This document shows positions 1 to 6,909 of a stretch of 9,074 bases of DNA, one piece after another (positions within the stretch are counted from its first letter, which is position 1; each line of letters begins with the position of its first letter). The notes under the pieces are model-generated. The model made no database searches and was not told the DNA's origin. It saw only the letters and a list, made by a program, of their open reading frames with translations. Position numbers and translations under genes: made by a program. Origin of the DNA: Deltaproteobacteria bacterium (GTDB lineage Bacteria > Desulfobacterota > Desulfuromonadia > Geobacterales > Geobacteraceae); the NCBI GenBank assembly GCA_021810985.1, contig JAJZQA010000083.1, forward strand, positions 1 to 9,074. The letters run 5' to 3'.

Positions 1-2260
1 GAAAATAATTATCGATATGCGCTTTAGCAGTCTTGGTGGAAACGCCGAGTTCCCGCGCCAGACTGAAGGCGCCCTGGCCGTAGATGACGCCAAAGTTGAT
101 GGTTTTTGCCTGCCTCCGCATCTCGGGCGTCACCAGCCCCGGCAGCAGATCGAAGACCTCACTGGCGGTCCGGGTATGGATATCCTCATCCCGGGCAAAG
201 GCGTCACAAAAGACTCGGTCGCCGGAGAGGTGAGCAAGAACCCGCAGTTCGATCTGGGAATAGTCGGCCGACAGGAGCAGCGAGCCCTCCTCGGCAATGA
301 ACGCCCGGCGGATTTTCCGCCCCTCCTCCGAGCGAATCGGAATGTTCTGCAGGTTCGGTTCTGAGGAGGAAAGGCGGCCGGTGTTGGTAACCGCCTGATT
401 GTAAGAAGTATGGACCCTGCCCGTTGCCGGATTCACCAATTTCGGCAAGGAATCGGTATAGGTTGACTTCAACTTGGAGATGCTCCGGAATTGCAGAATG
501 AGGGAAGCTATCTCATGGTCCAGGGCCAAACGGGTCAGAACATCCATATCGGTTGACCAGCCGGTCTTGGTTTTCTTTCCGGCCGGAAGTTTCAGGCGGT
601 CAAAGAGGACCTCTCCCAGCTGCTTCGGTGAATTGATGTTGAACTCGCAGCCGGCGCTGGCAAAGATCTCTTTTTCGAGAGTTGCCAACTGACCGGCAAA
701 CTGCCCGGAAAGTTCCCGGAGCAGCTCAAGATCGAGTTTGACGCCTTGCAACTCCATCTCAGCCAGGATTTTCACCAAGGGCATTTCCAGATCGAAAAAA
801 AGGCGCTCCATGCCCGCCTCGCTCAGGCGCGGGAGAAAAATTCCCTGCAGCAGAAAAGTGGCGTCGGCATCTTCACAGGAATACACCGAGGCAGACTCCA
901 CCGGAACCTGGGCAAAATTGATCTGGTCCTTGCCCTTGCCGGCAACCTCCTGGTAGGAAATCATCTTGTGGTCGAGAAATTCCACTGACAGGGAATCGAG
1001 GCCATGGCTGGAGCGGACCGGGTTGAGCAGGTAGGAGGCAAGCATGGTATCGCACCAAAGCCCCTGCATTTCAACGCCACTCCGGCGCAGGACCTGGTAA
1101 TCGTATTTGATATTCTGGCCGATCTTCGGCCGCTCCGGATCAGTAAAAATCGGGGTGAGTGCCGCCAGGACCGGCTCCCGGGGTAACTGTTCCGGTGCTC
1201 CCGGATAGCTATGGCCAACCGGCAGATACCAGGCTTCATGTTCCCGAAAAGAAAATGACAGCCCGACGATCTCGGCTTGCAGCGGATTGAGGCTGGTGGT
1301 TTCCAAGTCAACGGCAAAGGCCGGGACAGCGGCCAGTTCCTGGAGCAAGGCCGCAAATTCCTCTTCCGTAAGCACCGTCCGGTAGCCTTCGGTGGAGAGA
1401 CTCGCTTCGCTAGTCAATTCCTTCATCAGGGTGGTGAAGCCGTATTCCCGGAACAGCTCGGCAAGGCGCTTCGCATCCGGGGGAGAGGCAACGAGGTCTT
1501 CATAGCGGTATTCAACCGGAGTATTTCGATCAATCGTGGCAAGTTTCCGGGAAAGACGCGCCTGGTCGGCGAATTCTCGCAACCGTTCCCCGTTTTTGCC
1601 TTTCACCTCACCGGCCCTTTCCAGAAGGGCATCGAGAGAGCCGAACTCCTGGATAAGTTTCAGGGCGGTCTTTTCACCAACCCCGGGGACACCCGGAATA
1701 TTGTCAGAAGTATCTCCGGCCAGGCCGAGAATATCGATCACCCGTTCCGGTTCGACCCCGAACCGCTCCACCACCTCAGGTATCCCCGAAACCTTGTCCT
1801 TCATGGTATCGAGCAGGGTGACATTGTCGGTCACGATCTGCATCAGGTCCTTGTCACCGGTCACGACCACCACAGCCAGCCCCGCTTCCTCGCACTCCCG
1901 GGCAATGGTCCCGATGATATCGTCCGCCTCGAAACCCTGCTTCTCCAAGACCGGAATATTGAAGGCCCGCACCATCTCCTTGATCGGAAAAATCTGTGGC
2001 ACCAGGTCGTCCGGCATGGCAGCCCGATTAGCCTTGTACTCCGGATACATTTCAGTGCGAAAGGTCTGACGACCGAGATCAAAAACCACCGCCACATGGT
2101 CGGGCTTATGATCTTTGAGTACCTTCAGCAGCATCTGGGTAAAACCGTAGAGGGCATTGGTTGGAAAGCCCTTGGGCGACGAAAGATGACGGATGGCGAA
2201 ATAGGCCCGGTAAATATAAGAAGAGCCATCGATCAGATACAGAGTTTCTTTCTCAGCCAT
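1..2260 (-). CDS. polA: DNA polymerase I, C-terminus cut by window edge
   Basis: DNA polymerase I fills gaps and removes RNA primers during lagging-strand synthesis and repair. From the ATG at 2260 down, 753 codons are present. The N-terminal 5' nuclease has D11 in LYLIDGSSYIYRAY, EADD at 111-114, GDKDL around 135-139 and the helix-hairpin-helix stretch GDTSDNIPGVPGVGEKTA around 182-199. The 3'-5' exonuclease looks active: DLET (D318, E320), IGQNIKYDYQVL and YSCEDADATFLL hold its usual acidic residues. In the polymerase domain, motif A is SADYSQIELRVLAHLSGD (D666), and the O-helix is RRQAKTINFGVIYG with R715, K719, F723 and Y727. Numbering runs 37-39 behind E. coli throughout, so full length should be near 889 residues and motif C lies outside the window. 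An AAGGGAG ribosome site sits inside the end of the preceding small gene. Having all three activities intact is the ordinary proteobacterial form. Confidence 0.97.
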   Translation of the reverse strand, partial: MAEKETLYLIDGSSYIYRAYFAIRHLSSPKGFPTNALYGFTQMLLKVLKDHKPDHVAVVFDLGRQTFRTEMYPEYKANRAAMPDDLVPQIFPIKEMVRAFNIPVLEKQGFEADDIIGTIARECEEAGLAVVVVTGDKDLMQIVTDNVTLLDTMKDKVSGIPEVVERFGVEPERVIDILGLAGDTSDNIPGVPGVGEKTALKLIQEFGSLDALLERAGEVKGKNGERLREFADQARLSRKLATIDRNTPVEYRYEDLVASPPDAKRLAELFREYGFTTLMKELTSEASLSTEGYRTVLTEEEFAALLQELAAVPAFAVDLETTSLNPLQAEIVGLSFSFREHEAWYLPVGHSYPGAPEQLPREPVLAALTPIFTDPERPKIGQNIKYDYQVLRRSGVEMQGLWCDTMLASYLLNPVRSSHGLDSLSVEFLDHKMISYQEVAGKGKDQINFAQVPVESASVYSCEDADATFLLQGIFLPRLSEAGMERLFFDLEMPLVKILAEMELQGVKLDLELLRELSGQFAGQLATLEKEIFASAGCEFNINSPKQLGEVLFDRLKLPAGKKTKTGWSTDMDVLTRLALDHEIASLILQFRSISKLKSTYTDSLPKLVNPATGRVHTSYNQAVTNTGRLSSSEPNLQNIPIRSEEGRKIRRAFIAEEGSLLLSADYSQIELRVLAHLSGDRVFCDAFARDEDIHTRTASEVFDLLPGLVTPEMRRQAKTINFGVIYGQGAFSLARELGVSTKTAKAHIDNYF

Positions 2261-2449
2261 TTATTCACTCCCTTGTGCAGCGGACTCCCGGGTAAAGATG
2301 ACAAAGGCCATGCTCGGCCTTCTGCTCGACTCCCGCATGGCAAACTGCATCCCTTCGAAATTCCAGCCTTTTCCGGTCCATTCATTCAGGACCTCTTCCA
2401 GCAGATCCTCCACTACGGTACTTACCTCAACGACCTTATATTCGAGCAT
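2261..2449 (-). CDS. DUF4177-like small protein upstream of polA
   Basis: A 62-residue protein opening MLEYKVVEVS, followed by an amphipathic stretch rich in E, L and V, a central GKGWNFEGMQFAMRESS and a C-terminal strand FVIFTRES. The EYKVVEV opening, the GKGW turn and the final VIF strand match the small DUF4177 fold as I know it; its function is unknown. An in-frame ATG lies 27 bases upstream at 2476, but the ATG at 2449 is preferred: it has an AGGAG ribosome site at good spacing, and the family normally begins directly with the YKVV strand. The TAA stop directly abuts the polA ATG, so the two are almost certainly co-transcribed and may be translationally coupled. There is no signal peptide or membrane segment, so it is probably cytoplasmic. 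Confidence 0.8.
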   Translation of the reverse strand: MLEYKVVEVSTVVEDLLEEVLNEWTGKGWNFEGMQFAMRESSRRPSMAFVIFTRESAAQGSE

Positions 2450-2499
2450 ACCCTTTCTCCTGCCGGACAGTTTCATTCCGTGTGCTGATTTATTCGGTC

Positions 2500-2528
2500 A
2501 TAGTAGACCAGAACCTGCCCCTGTTCAA
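2500..2528 (-). promoter_or_regulatory. sigma70-type promoter for the DUF4177-polA unit
   Basis: Read on the minus strand, TTGAAC (2528-2523) and TACTAT (2505-2500) are separated by exactly 17 bases. Each matches the consensus at four of six positions. Transcription would start near 2493, giving a 5' untranslated region of about 45 bases before the small gene's ATG at 2449. It was found by eye; a weaker TTGACT further upstream lacks a good partner. Confidence 0.5.
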
Positions 2529-2628
2529 GACAGAAGAGCAGATCAGCCGCACAGCAGCGTTTGCCTGAAACGGAAACCAGAAATGTCAGCCTATTTGGCG
2601 GACAGTCAATGGCGCGGAAACAGGCAGA

Positions 2629-2657
2629 TTTTCTTACGAATCATGAATCCCTATTTC
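2629..2657 (+). promoter_or_regulatory. weak candidate promoter for modA
   Basis: TTTTCT (2629-2634) and TATTTC (2652-2657) are 17 bases apart. Each matches the sigma70 consensus at only three of six positions. Its predicted start near 2664 falls at the beginning of the foldable leader, which is the main reason for listing it. A rival -10-like CATAAT at 2749-2754 has no matching -35; if it were the real promoter, the leader would not be transcribed. Confidence 0.2.
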
Positions 2658-2661
2658 CCTA

Positions 2662-2735
2662 GACGGGAGTCAACTTCCAGCGAAGCAGCACGCCGGGAGC
2701 CTTGGCAACCCGGCCGGATACCAGCAAAATCCGTC
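2662..2735 (+). promoter_or_regulatory. candidate structured mRNA leader upstream of modA
   Basis: The 74 bases can close into a three-way junction. GACGG (2662-2666) pairs with CCGTC (2731-2735). Inside are a hairpin CTTC/GAAG (2674-2677 with 2682-2685, loop CAGC) and a perfect six-pair stem GCCGGG/CCCGGC (2692-2697 with 2709-2714). Downstream, CCC at 2774-2776 can pair with GGG at 2765-2767 or with the ribosome-site GGG at 2782-2784, which would be a possible switch. This is seen by eye in GC-rich DNA, so chance pairing is a real alternative. I cannot match it to the classical Moco riboswitch. The GGCAACC and AAATCC pieces recall the SAM-I riboswitch, but the element is too short and the position is unexpected. 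Function is inferred only from location. Confidence 0.3.
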
Positions 2736-2791
2736 GGCATTGCCTATGCATAATCAAACAGTACGGGACATCACCCATGGAGGGAAAACGC

Positions 2792-3586
2792 ATGAAAAAT
2801 ATACCCATTGCCTTGATAGCACTCCTTACCGCGGCAGCTCTCTTGCTCGGCTCCTTTCTGCCGGTTAACGCCAATGCGGCCGACAAAACTGTAATCCGGG
2901 TTTCCGCGGCCGTCAGCCTGAAGAATGTCCTCAGCGCGCTGAAACAATCCTATGAGAAAAGCACCCCGAACGTTGAATTGGTCATCAACTACGGATCCTC
3001 GGGTCTCCTCCAGAAGCAGATTGTAGAGGGTGCGCCGGTCGATATCTTTCTTTCCGCGGGGAAAAAACAGATGGATGAATTGGAAGAGAAGGGTCTCCTG
3101 TTGTCGGGAACCAGGACAAACCTGCTGGGCAACGAGTTGGTGCTGATTGTTTCCAAAGAAAAGAAATCTCAGATCATAAGCTTTGCCGATCTGGCGATCA
3201 AAGCACAGTCTCTCAGCATCGGCCAACCGGAAACGGTACCGGCGGGCAAATATGCCAAAGAGACCCTGACCAACCTCAAACTCTGGGACCAGCTTAAACA
3301 ACGCACCATGTTCGCCAAGGACGTACGCCAGGTGCTGGCCTATGTCGAATCGGGAAATGTGGATGCCGGCCTGGTGTACCAGACGGACACGGTTGCCCTG
3401 AAAAGCGGTTCGGTTGTTTCCGCCGCACCGGCAGGGTCCCACACCGCCATCGTGTTCCCGGTGGCGATCTTGAAGGAGGCGAAAAACCGTGCTGCAGCCG
3501 AAAAATTCATGATCTACTTGAAATCCGCCACCGCCGCGAAGGTCTTTGAAAAGTACAAATTCATTCCCCTTGCCTCTCGACATTGA
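2792..3586 (+). CDS. modA: molybdate ABC transporter periplasmic binding protein
   Basis: ModA captures molybdate (or tungstate) in the periplasm and delivers it to the ModBC transporter. The 264-residue precursor has a signal peptide: a Lys start, a hydrophobic core at about residues 5-23, and a likely cleavage after NANA or NANAA near 29-30. The mature protein keeps the family's oxyanion ligands as known from E. coli ModA: S42 in SAAVSLKN, S69/S70 in NYGSSGLL, A151 in ETVPAG, V178 in KDVRQVL and Y196 in GLVYQTD. The conserved GAPVDIFLSAG is also present. The start at 2792 is chosen because GGAGGG lies 7 bases upstream and it gives a proper signal peptide; the open frame extends upstream to 2702 without support. 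The gene stands alone: no modB or modC follows, and a terminator comes directly after. Whether it binds molybdate, tungstate or both cannot be told from sequence. Confidence 0.93.
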   Translation: MKNIPIALIALLTAAALLLGSFLPVNANAADKTVIRVSAAVSLKNVLSALKQSYEKSTPNVELVINYGSSGLLQKQIVEGAPVDIFLSAGKKQMDELEEKGLLLSGTRTNLLGNELVLIVSKEKKSQIISFADLAIKAQSLSIGQPETVPAGKYAKETLTNLKLWDQLKQRTMFAKDVRQVLAYVESGNVDAGLVYQTDTVALKSGSVVSAAPAGSHTAIVFPVAILKEAKNRAAAEKFMIYLKSATAAKVFEKYKFIPLASRH

Positions 3587-3619
3587 CTCATGAACATTTC
3601 TCACCCGGCCTGACACTAC

Positions 3620-3666
3620 CGGCAAACAGGCGCCTCGACCCCCTACCCGGCGGAGCCTTTTTGCCG
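3620..3666 (+). terminator. intrinsic terminator after modA
   Basis: A long imperfect hairpin pairs 3620-3634 with 3652-3666: CGGCAAA with TTTGCCG, one mismatch, AGGC with GCCT, one mismatch, then CC with GG. The loop is about 17 bases, and a five-T run (3658-3662) lies on the descending arm. It begins 33 bases after the modA stop and separates modA from the plsC promoter. The A-rich ascending arm means it could also slow transcription from the opposite strand. Confidence 0.7.
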
Positions 3667-3691
3667 AAGGATGCGGGCCGGACAGAATTAT

Positions 3692-3720
3692 TTGACTCTC
3701 ACGGGAAAAAAAAGTACTTT
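3692..3720 (+). promoter_or_regulatory. sigma70-type promoter for the plsC operon
   Basis: TTGACT (3692-3697, five of six consensus matches) is followed after exactly 17 bases by TACTTT (3715-3720, three of six). The spacer contains a run of eight A's. The predicted start near 3727 gives a short leader of about 20 bases before the plsC ATG. Its place directly after the modA terminator supports it. Confidence 0.5.
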
Positions 3721-3747
3721 AAGCACGATAAAGTCCGGGAGTTTTCC

Positions 3748-4449
3748 ATGATTCGAGCCATTTTCTTTCTCCTGCTGTTCGTGCCCTTCACCCTGTTCGT
3801 CATCGTCACCGGAGTGCCGATCACCTTTTTTGATCCGACCGGGAAATTCCTCCATGCCTATGGAAAAATCTGGGGACGCGTTGGCCTGCTGCTTGCCGGC
3901 GCCAAGGTGGAAGTGTCCGGGGTTGAAAAAATTCCCCGCGGCACCCCTCTCATCTTCATGGGCAACCACCAGAGCAATTTCGATATTCTGACCGTCTACG
4001 CCGGACTGCCGCGCCATTTCAGCTGGATTGCCAAGGAAGAACTGTTCCGCATCCCGCTCTTCGGCTACGCCATGAAACGTGCCGGGTATCTGCCCCTGGA
4101 CCGGAGCGATGGCCGCCAGGCGTTGAAAACGATGGCCTCTGCCGCGGAAAAGATCAAGAACGGCGTCAGCGTCATCATTTTCCCCGAAGGGACCCGCTCC
4201 ATGGACGGCAAGCTGATTCCCTTCAAGCGGGGCGGCTTCCTGCTGGCGGCCCGGGCGGGAGTTCCCATTGTGCCTTTCACCATCAACGGCAGCGCTACCG
4301 TGAATCCACCGAAGCAGCTGCACATCAACAGGGGCACGATCAGCATCCGCTTCGGCGAGCCGATTTCCACCGAAGGGGCAACGGGCAAACGTCGGGATGA
4401 CCTGATCGACCGCGTGAAAGATGCCATTGAAAGCGGTCTGGAGGCGTAA
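3748..4449 (+). CDS. plsC: 1-acyl-sn-glycerol-3-phosphate acyltransferase
   Basis: PlsC transfers an acyl chain to the sn-2 position of lysophosphatidate, making phosphatidate at the inner membrane, the second acylation of phospholipid synthesis. The 233-residue protein has an N-terminal hydrophobic anchor (about 4-29). The four family blocks are clear: NHQSNFD, an HX4D catalytic motif with H74 and D79; the LFGYAMKRAGYLPLDR stretch (104-119); FPEGTRS (145-151), the phosphate-binding block; and VPIVPF (172-177). The length is normal for bacterial PlsC. The ATG at 3748 is preferred over the upstream open frame because GGGAG sits six bases before it and translation then starts at the membrane anchor. 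It heads a tightly packed operon. Substrate preference (acyl-ACP or acyl-CoA, chain length) cannot be read from sequence, and a relative acting on other lysolipids is possible. Confidence 0.93.
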   Translation: MIRAIFFLLLFVPFTLFVIVTGVPITFFDPTGKFLHAYGKIWGRVGLLLAGAKVEVSGVEKIPRGTPLIFMGNHQSNFDILTVYAGLPRHFSWIAKEELFRIPLFGYAMKRAGYLPLDRSDGRQALKTMASAAEKIKNGVSVIIFPEGTRSMDGKLIPFKRGGFLLAARAGVPIVPFTINGSATVNPPKQLHINRGTISIRFGEPISTEGATGKRRDDLIDRVKDAIESGLEA

Positions 4450-4450
4450 C

Positions 4451-4633
4451 GTGACCCTCTTCCACGGGGCGCTGCTTGCAACAGGGATCGCCCTGATCGT
4501 GTGGGGACTTCCCGCGGCCCATCGGCTGAATAGCCCGTCAAACTGTCTGGCCGCTCTAGCCGTGCTGGCCGGAGTAATCGCCGGTTTCATCGGCATGCTT
4601 CTCATTCTGGTGCCCGACTTCTTTAAAGGATGA
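4451..4633 (+). CDS. small two-helix membrane protein
   Basis: A 60-residue hydrophobic protein of no family I can name. Two predicted membrane helices, at about residues 4-21 and 32-54, are joined by a short polar loop (AAHRLNSPSN), and the protein ends VPDFFKG. The chosen start is GTG at 4451, one base after the plsC stop, because GGAGG (4440-4444) lies at good spacing. An in-frame ATG at 4421 would overlap plsC by 29 bases and add a charged decapeptide, which seems less likely. Its TGA overlaps the next gene's ATG (ATGA at 4630-4633), indicating translational coupling. It resembles a membrane-partner subunit, but no activity can be assigned. That it is a real gene rests on its codon-regular frame, ribosome site and tight packing. 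Confidence 0.72.
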   Translation: MTLFHGALLATGIALIVWGLPAAHRLNSPSNCLAALAVLAGVIAGFIGMLLILVPDFFKG

Positions 4634-5070
4634 CCTATCCTGTGGGAACAGCAAAAAAAATAGTTCTGCATATTTTTCTGCTTCCAGCTGTCTTCATGGT
4701 ACTATTCTGGGGAAACACGCTCTTCCGCCAGCATCACCAGTTTTCAACGGGAGAGCAGGCCCTGGCGCGCAAAGATGTTAGCGCCGCAATCTCGGGCTAT
4801 GCCTCGGCAATTCATATGTACACACCGGGAAGCTCCTGCGTGAATACCGCTGCCGCCCGTCTCTGGTCTCTCGGTGAAAGCCTTGAACAGGCCGGAGACA
4901 CAGAGCGGGCCCTGATTGCCTACCGCTCCCTGCGCAGCTCCTTTTATGCTGTCCGCGGGCTCTCCAATCCGGGTACGGAGTGGATTGCCCGCTGTGACCG
5001 GAAACTGACGAAACTAACCAGCTACAGCTTTTCTCCCACGAAGAGCTCCAATCCGAATCAGCAATTCTGA
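4630..5070 (+). CDS. membrane-anchored TPR-like protein of unknown function
   Basis: A 146-residue protein with a short cytoplasmic N-terminus, one transmembrane segment (about 11-31) and a soluble domain with two helix-turn-helix units resembling tetratricopeptide repeats. The first covers about residues 39-68 (GEQALARKDVSAAISGYASA) and the second 77-106 (LGESLEQAGDTERALIAYRS). The MYTPGSS turn between them and the LRSSFYAVRG and PGTEWIARCD pieces after them look conserved in style. I recall similar unnamed proteins in Geobacter-type genomes but cannot check this here. The C-terminus is Ser/Asn-rich and probably disordered. The start overlaps the previous stop by four bases. TPR-like folds usually bind proteins, so a scaffold or assembly role at the membrane is a reasonable guess. 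The ten-base gap to rnj suggests co-expression, not necessarily shared function. Confidence 0.8.
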   Translation: MTYPVGTAKKIVLHIFLLPAVFMVLFWGNTLFRQHHQFSTGEQALARKDVSAAISGYASAIHMYTPGSSCVNTAAARLWSLGESLEQAGDTERALIAYRSLRSSFYAVRGLSNPGTEWIARCDRKLTKLTSYSFSPTKSSNPNQQF

Positions 5071-5080
5071 AAGAGCGATA

Positions 5081-6757
5081 ATGCCCTCTGACACCATAGA
5101 AAACTGCGACCTGCGGATCATCCCCCTTGGTGGTTTAGGGGAAATCGGCCTGAACATGACCCTCTACGAGCATGGAGACGATATCATCATCGTCGACTGC
5201 GGCCTCATGTTCCCGGAACCTTCCATGCTCGGCATTGACCTGGTAATCCCCGACATCACCTACCTGCGCGAGAATGCCGACCGGGTCCGGGGTATCTTCC
5301 TGACCCATGGCCATGAAGACCATATCGGCGCCTTACCGTACGTGCTTCCGGAAATTCCGGTCCCTATTTATGGCACCGCGCTGACGCTCGGCTTTGTCCG
5401 GGGCAAACTGAAAGAGTATGACCTGGAAAGTCTGGTCGAGCTGCACGTTGTGAAACCACGCACCATCGTCGATATCGGAAATTTCGCCGTGGAGTTCATT
5501 CGCGTGGCGCATTCCATCGTGGACGGCTGCGCCCTGGCGATCCGTTCCCTGGAAGGAACAGTCATCCACACCGGCGACTTCAAGCTGGACCAGACACCGG
5601 TTGACGGCGAACTGACCGACCTGGCGACCCTGTCGCGCTACGGCGAAGAAGGGGTTCTGGCCCTGCTTTCGGACTCCACCAACGTCGAACGGGAAGGCTT
5701 CACCCTTTCGGAAAGCCTGGTCGGTGACGCCTTCAACGAGATTTTCCCCCTCTGTCCGGGCAGAATTATCGTAGCGGCTTTCTCCAGCAACATCCATCGG
5801 GTACAGCAAGTAGTGGATGCCGCCGAACAGAGTGGCCGGAAGGTTCTCCTCAATGGCCGCTCGATGCTGACCAACGTTCAGATCGCCCGGGAATTGGGAT
5901 ATCTGCGCATCCCCGACAACCTCCTGGTGGAACTGAAGTACCTCGCCAATCTGCCCAAAAATCAGATTTGCATGATTACCACCGGTTCCCAGGGAGAGCC
6001 GATGAGCGGACTCTCCCGGATCGCCATGGACGATCACAAGCAGATAAAACTGGAACCGGGCGATACCGTAATTCTCTCTTCCCGCTTCATCCCCGGAAAC
6101 GAAAAAACCATTTCCGACCTCATCAACCATCTCTACCGGCGCGGAGCCGAGGTAATTCACGAAAAGGTTTCCGAAGTTCACGTCTCAGGCCATGCCAGCC
6201 AGGAAGAGCTGAAGTTGATGCTCAACCTGGTGCGTCCCCGCTTCTTCACCCCCATCCACGGCGAGTACCGCCACCTGGTACAACATGCCAGACTTGCCCA
6301 GAAAGTCGGCATTCCAGCCGAGCGTTGTATCCTGGCGGTAAACGGGGACATCATCACCTATGCCAACGGCAGCGGTCAGATAAGCGGAACGGTGGAAGCG
6401 GGCCGGGTATTCGTCGACGGCAAGGGCATCGGCGACGTGGGCAATATCGTCCTCAAAGACCGGAAGCATCTCTCGGAAGACGGCATGGTGGTAGTTATAA
6501 TCGCCATCAATCAGGCAACCGGCGAAATCATCTATGGTCCGGATATCGTTACCCGCGGTTTCGTCTTTGAAGATGAGAGCCAGGAATTCCTCGACGAAAC
6601 GCGGAAGATCGTGCTCGACACCCTGGCCGGAGACAGCGTGGAGGTTCTTGCCGATCTGAACGAGGTCAAGCTGGAAGTGCGCCGAGTTCTGCGGAAATTC
6701 TTCAACAAGACCATCGAGCGCAGACCGGTAATTCTACCGCTGATCCTGGAGATGTGA
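5081..6757 (+). CDS. rnj: ribonuclease J
   Basis: RNase J is a zinc-dependent ribonuclease with 5'-3' exonuclease and endonuclease activity, used in mRNA turnover and RNA maturation. The 558-residue length is typical. The metallo-beta-lactamase core shows LTHGHEDHIG with the HxHxDH zinc motif at 76-81, AHSIVDG with H144, and HTGDFKLD with D166. The beta-CASP part includes LLSDSTNVEREG (around 196-206), VAAFSSNIHRVQQ (231-243), TTGSQGEPMS (300-309) and HVSGHAS (367-373), followed by PIHGEYRH (391-398). The final ~110 residues form the C-terminal domain used for dimerisation in the family. An AAAGAG ribosome site precedes the ATG. It is the last gene of the tight cluster starting at plsC. RNase J is best known from Gram-positive bacteria but is also found in several Gram-negative lineages. 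All metal ligands I would expect are present. Confidence 0.96.
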   Translation: MPSDTIENCDLRIIPLGGLGEIGLNMTLYEHGDDIIIVDCGLMFPEPSMLGIDLVIPDITYLRENADRVRGIFLTHGHEDHIGALPYVLPEIPVPIYGTALTLGFVRGKLKEYDLESLVELHVVKPRTIVDIGNFAVEFIRVAHSIVDGCALAIRSLEGTVIHTGDFKLDQTPVDGELTDLATLSRYGEEGVLALLSDSTNVEREGFTLSESLVGDAFNEIFPLCPGRIIVAAFSSNIHRVQQVVDAAEQSGRKVLLNGRSMLTNVQIARELGYLRIPDNLLVELKYLANLPKNQICMITTGSQGEPMSGLSRIAMDDHKQIKLEPGDTVILSSRFIPGNEKTISDLINHLYRRGAEVIHEKVSEVHVSGHASQEELKLMLNLVRPRFFTPIHGEYRHLVQHARLAQKVGIPAERCILAVNGDIITYANGSGQISGTVEAGRVFVDGKGIGDVGNIVLKDRKHLSEDGMVVVIIAINQATGEIIYGPDIVTRGFVFEDESQEFLDETRKIVLDTLAGDSVEVLADLNEVKLEVRRVLRKFFNKTIERRPVILPLILEM

Positions 6758-6909
6758 TGCGGCCGGGCGCTAAAAACTGACGCCTGAAGTACTTCTTCTC
6801 AAGGACGATGCGACCGTCTCTGCTTCGCCCAAAACAACACCGGCACTTCGGACAGAGCACACAATCAAGCTCCGTCCCGGCTGCCGACGGTACACCGCGG
6901 GTAGGAAAC

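Larger units (their letters stand above)
2450..2791. other. divergent intergenic region between polA unit and modA
   Basis: This 342-base stretch contains no credible gene. Reading frames that cross it on the plus strand have no ribosome site and no recognisable protein content. The left third holds the minus-strand promoter for the polA unit. A small inverted repeat, CGTTT-5 bases-AAACG at 2558-2572, lies about 30 bases upstream of that promoter's -35 box. The right part (2629-2784) holds a weak plus-strand promoter candidate, a foldable leader and the modA ribosome site GGAGGG at 2779-2784. Confidence 0.7.

Noticed and set aside
1277..2488. Plus-strand open frame of 403 codons across the polA region
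   Set aside because: It lies antisense to polA, whose minus-strand frame shows every domain motif. The plus-strand translation has no recognisable domain and is a shadow of GC-rich codon usage.
2558..2572. Inverted repeat CGTTT-5-AAACG as an operator
   Set aside because: Only five base pairs and about 30 bases upstream of the -35 box; repeats of this size are expected by chance.
2692..2735. SAM-I riboswitch suggested by GGCAACC and AAATCC
   Set aside because: The element is about 74 bases against roughly 100 or more for SAM-I, the 5' conserved segment is missing, and molybdate uptake is not an expected target. It is kept only as an unassigned structured leader.
2749..2754. CATAAT as the modA -10 box
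   Set aside because: It matches the -10 consensus at five of six positions, but there is no acceptable -35 sequence 16-18 bases upstream. It remains a possible alternative.
2771..3625. Minus-strand open frame of 284 codons across modA
   Set aside because: It is antisense to a modA with all ligand residues conserved; the translation resembles no protein.
5333..6181. Long minus-strand open frame (282 codons) inside rnj
   Set aside because: It is antisense to the catalytic core of RNase J, with low-complexity, unfamiliar protein content and no ribosome site.
6764..6785. Hairpin after rnj as a terminator
   Set aside because: The GGCG/CGCC stem is only four pairs with an 11-base loop and no T-run, so read-through into ftsK is plausible.
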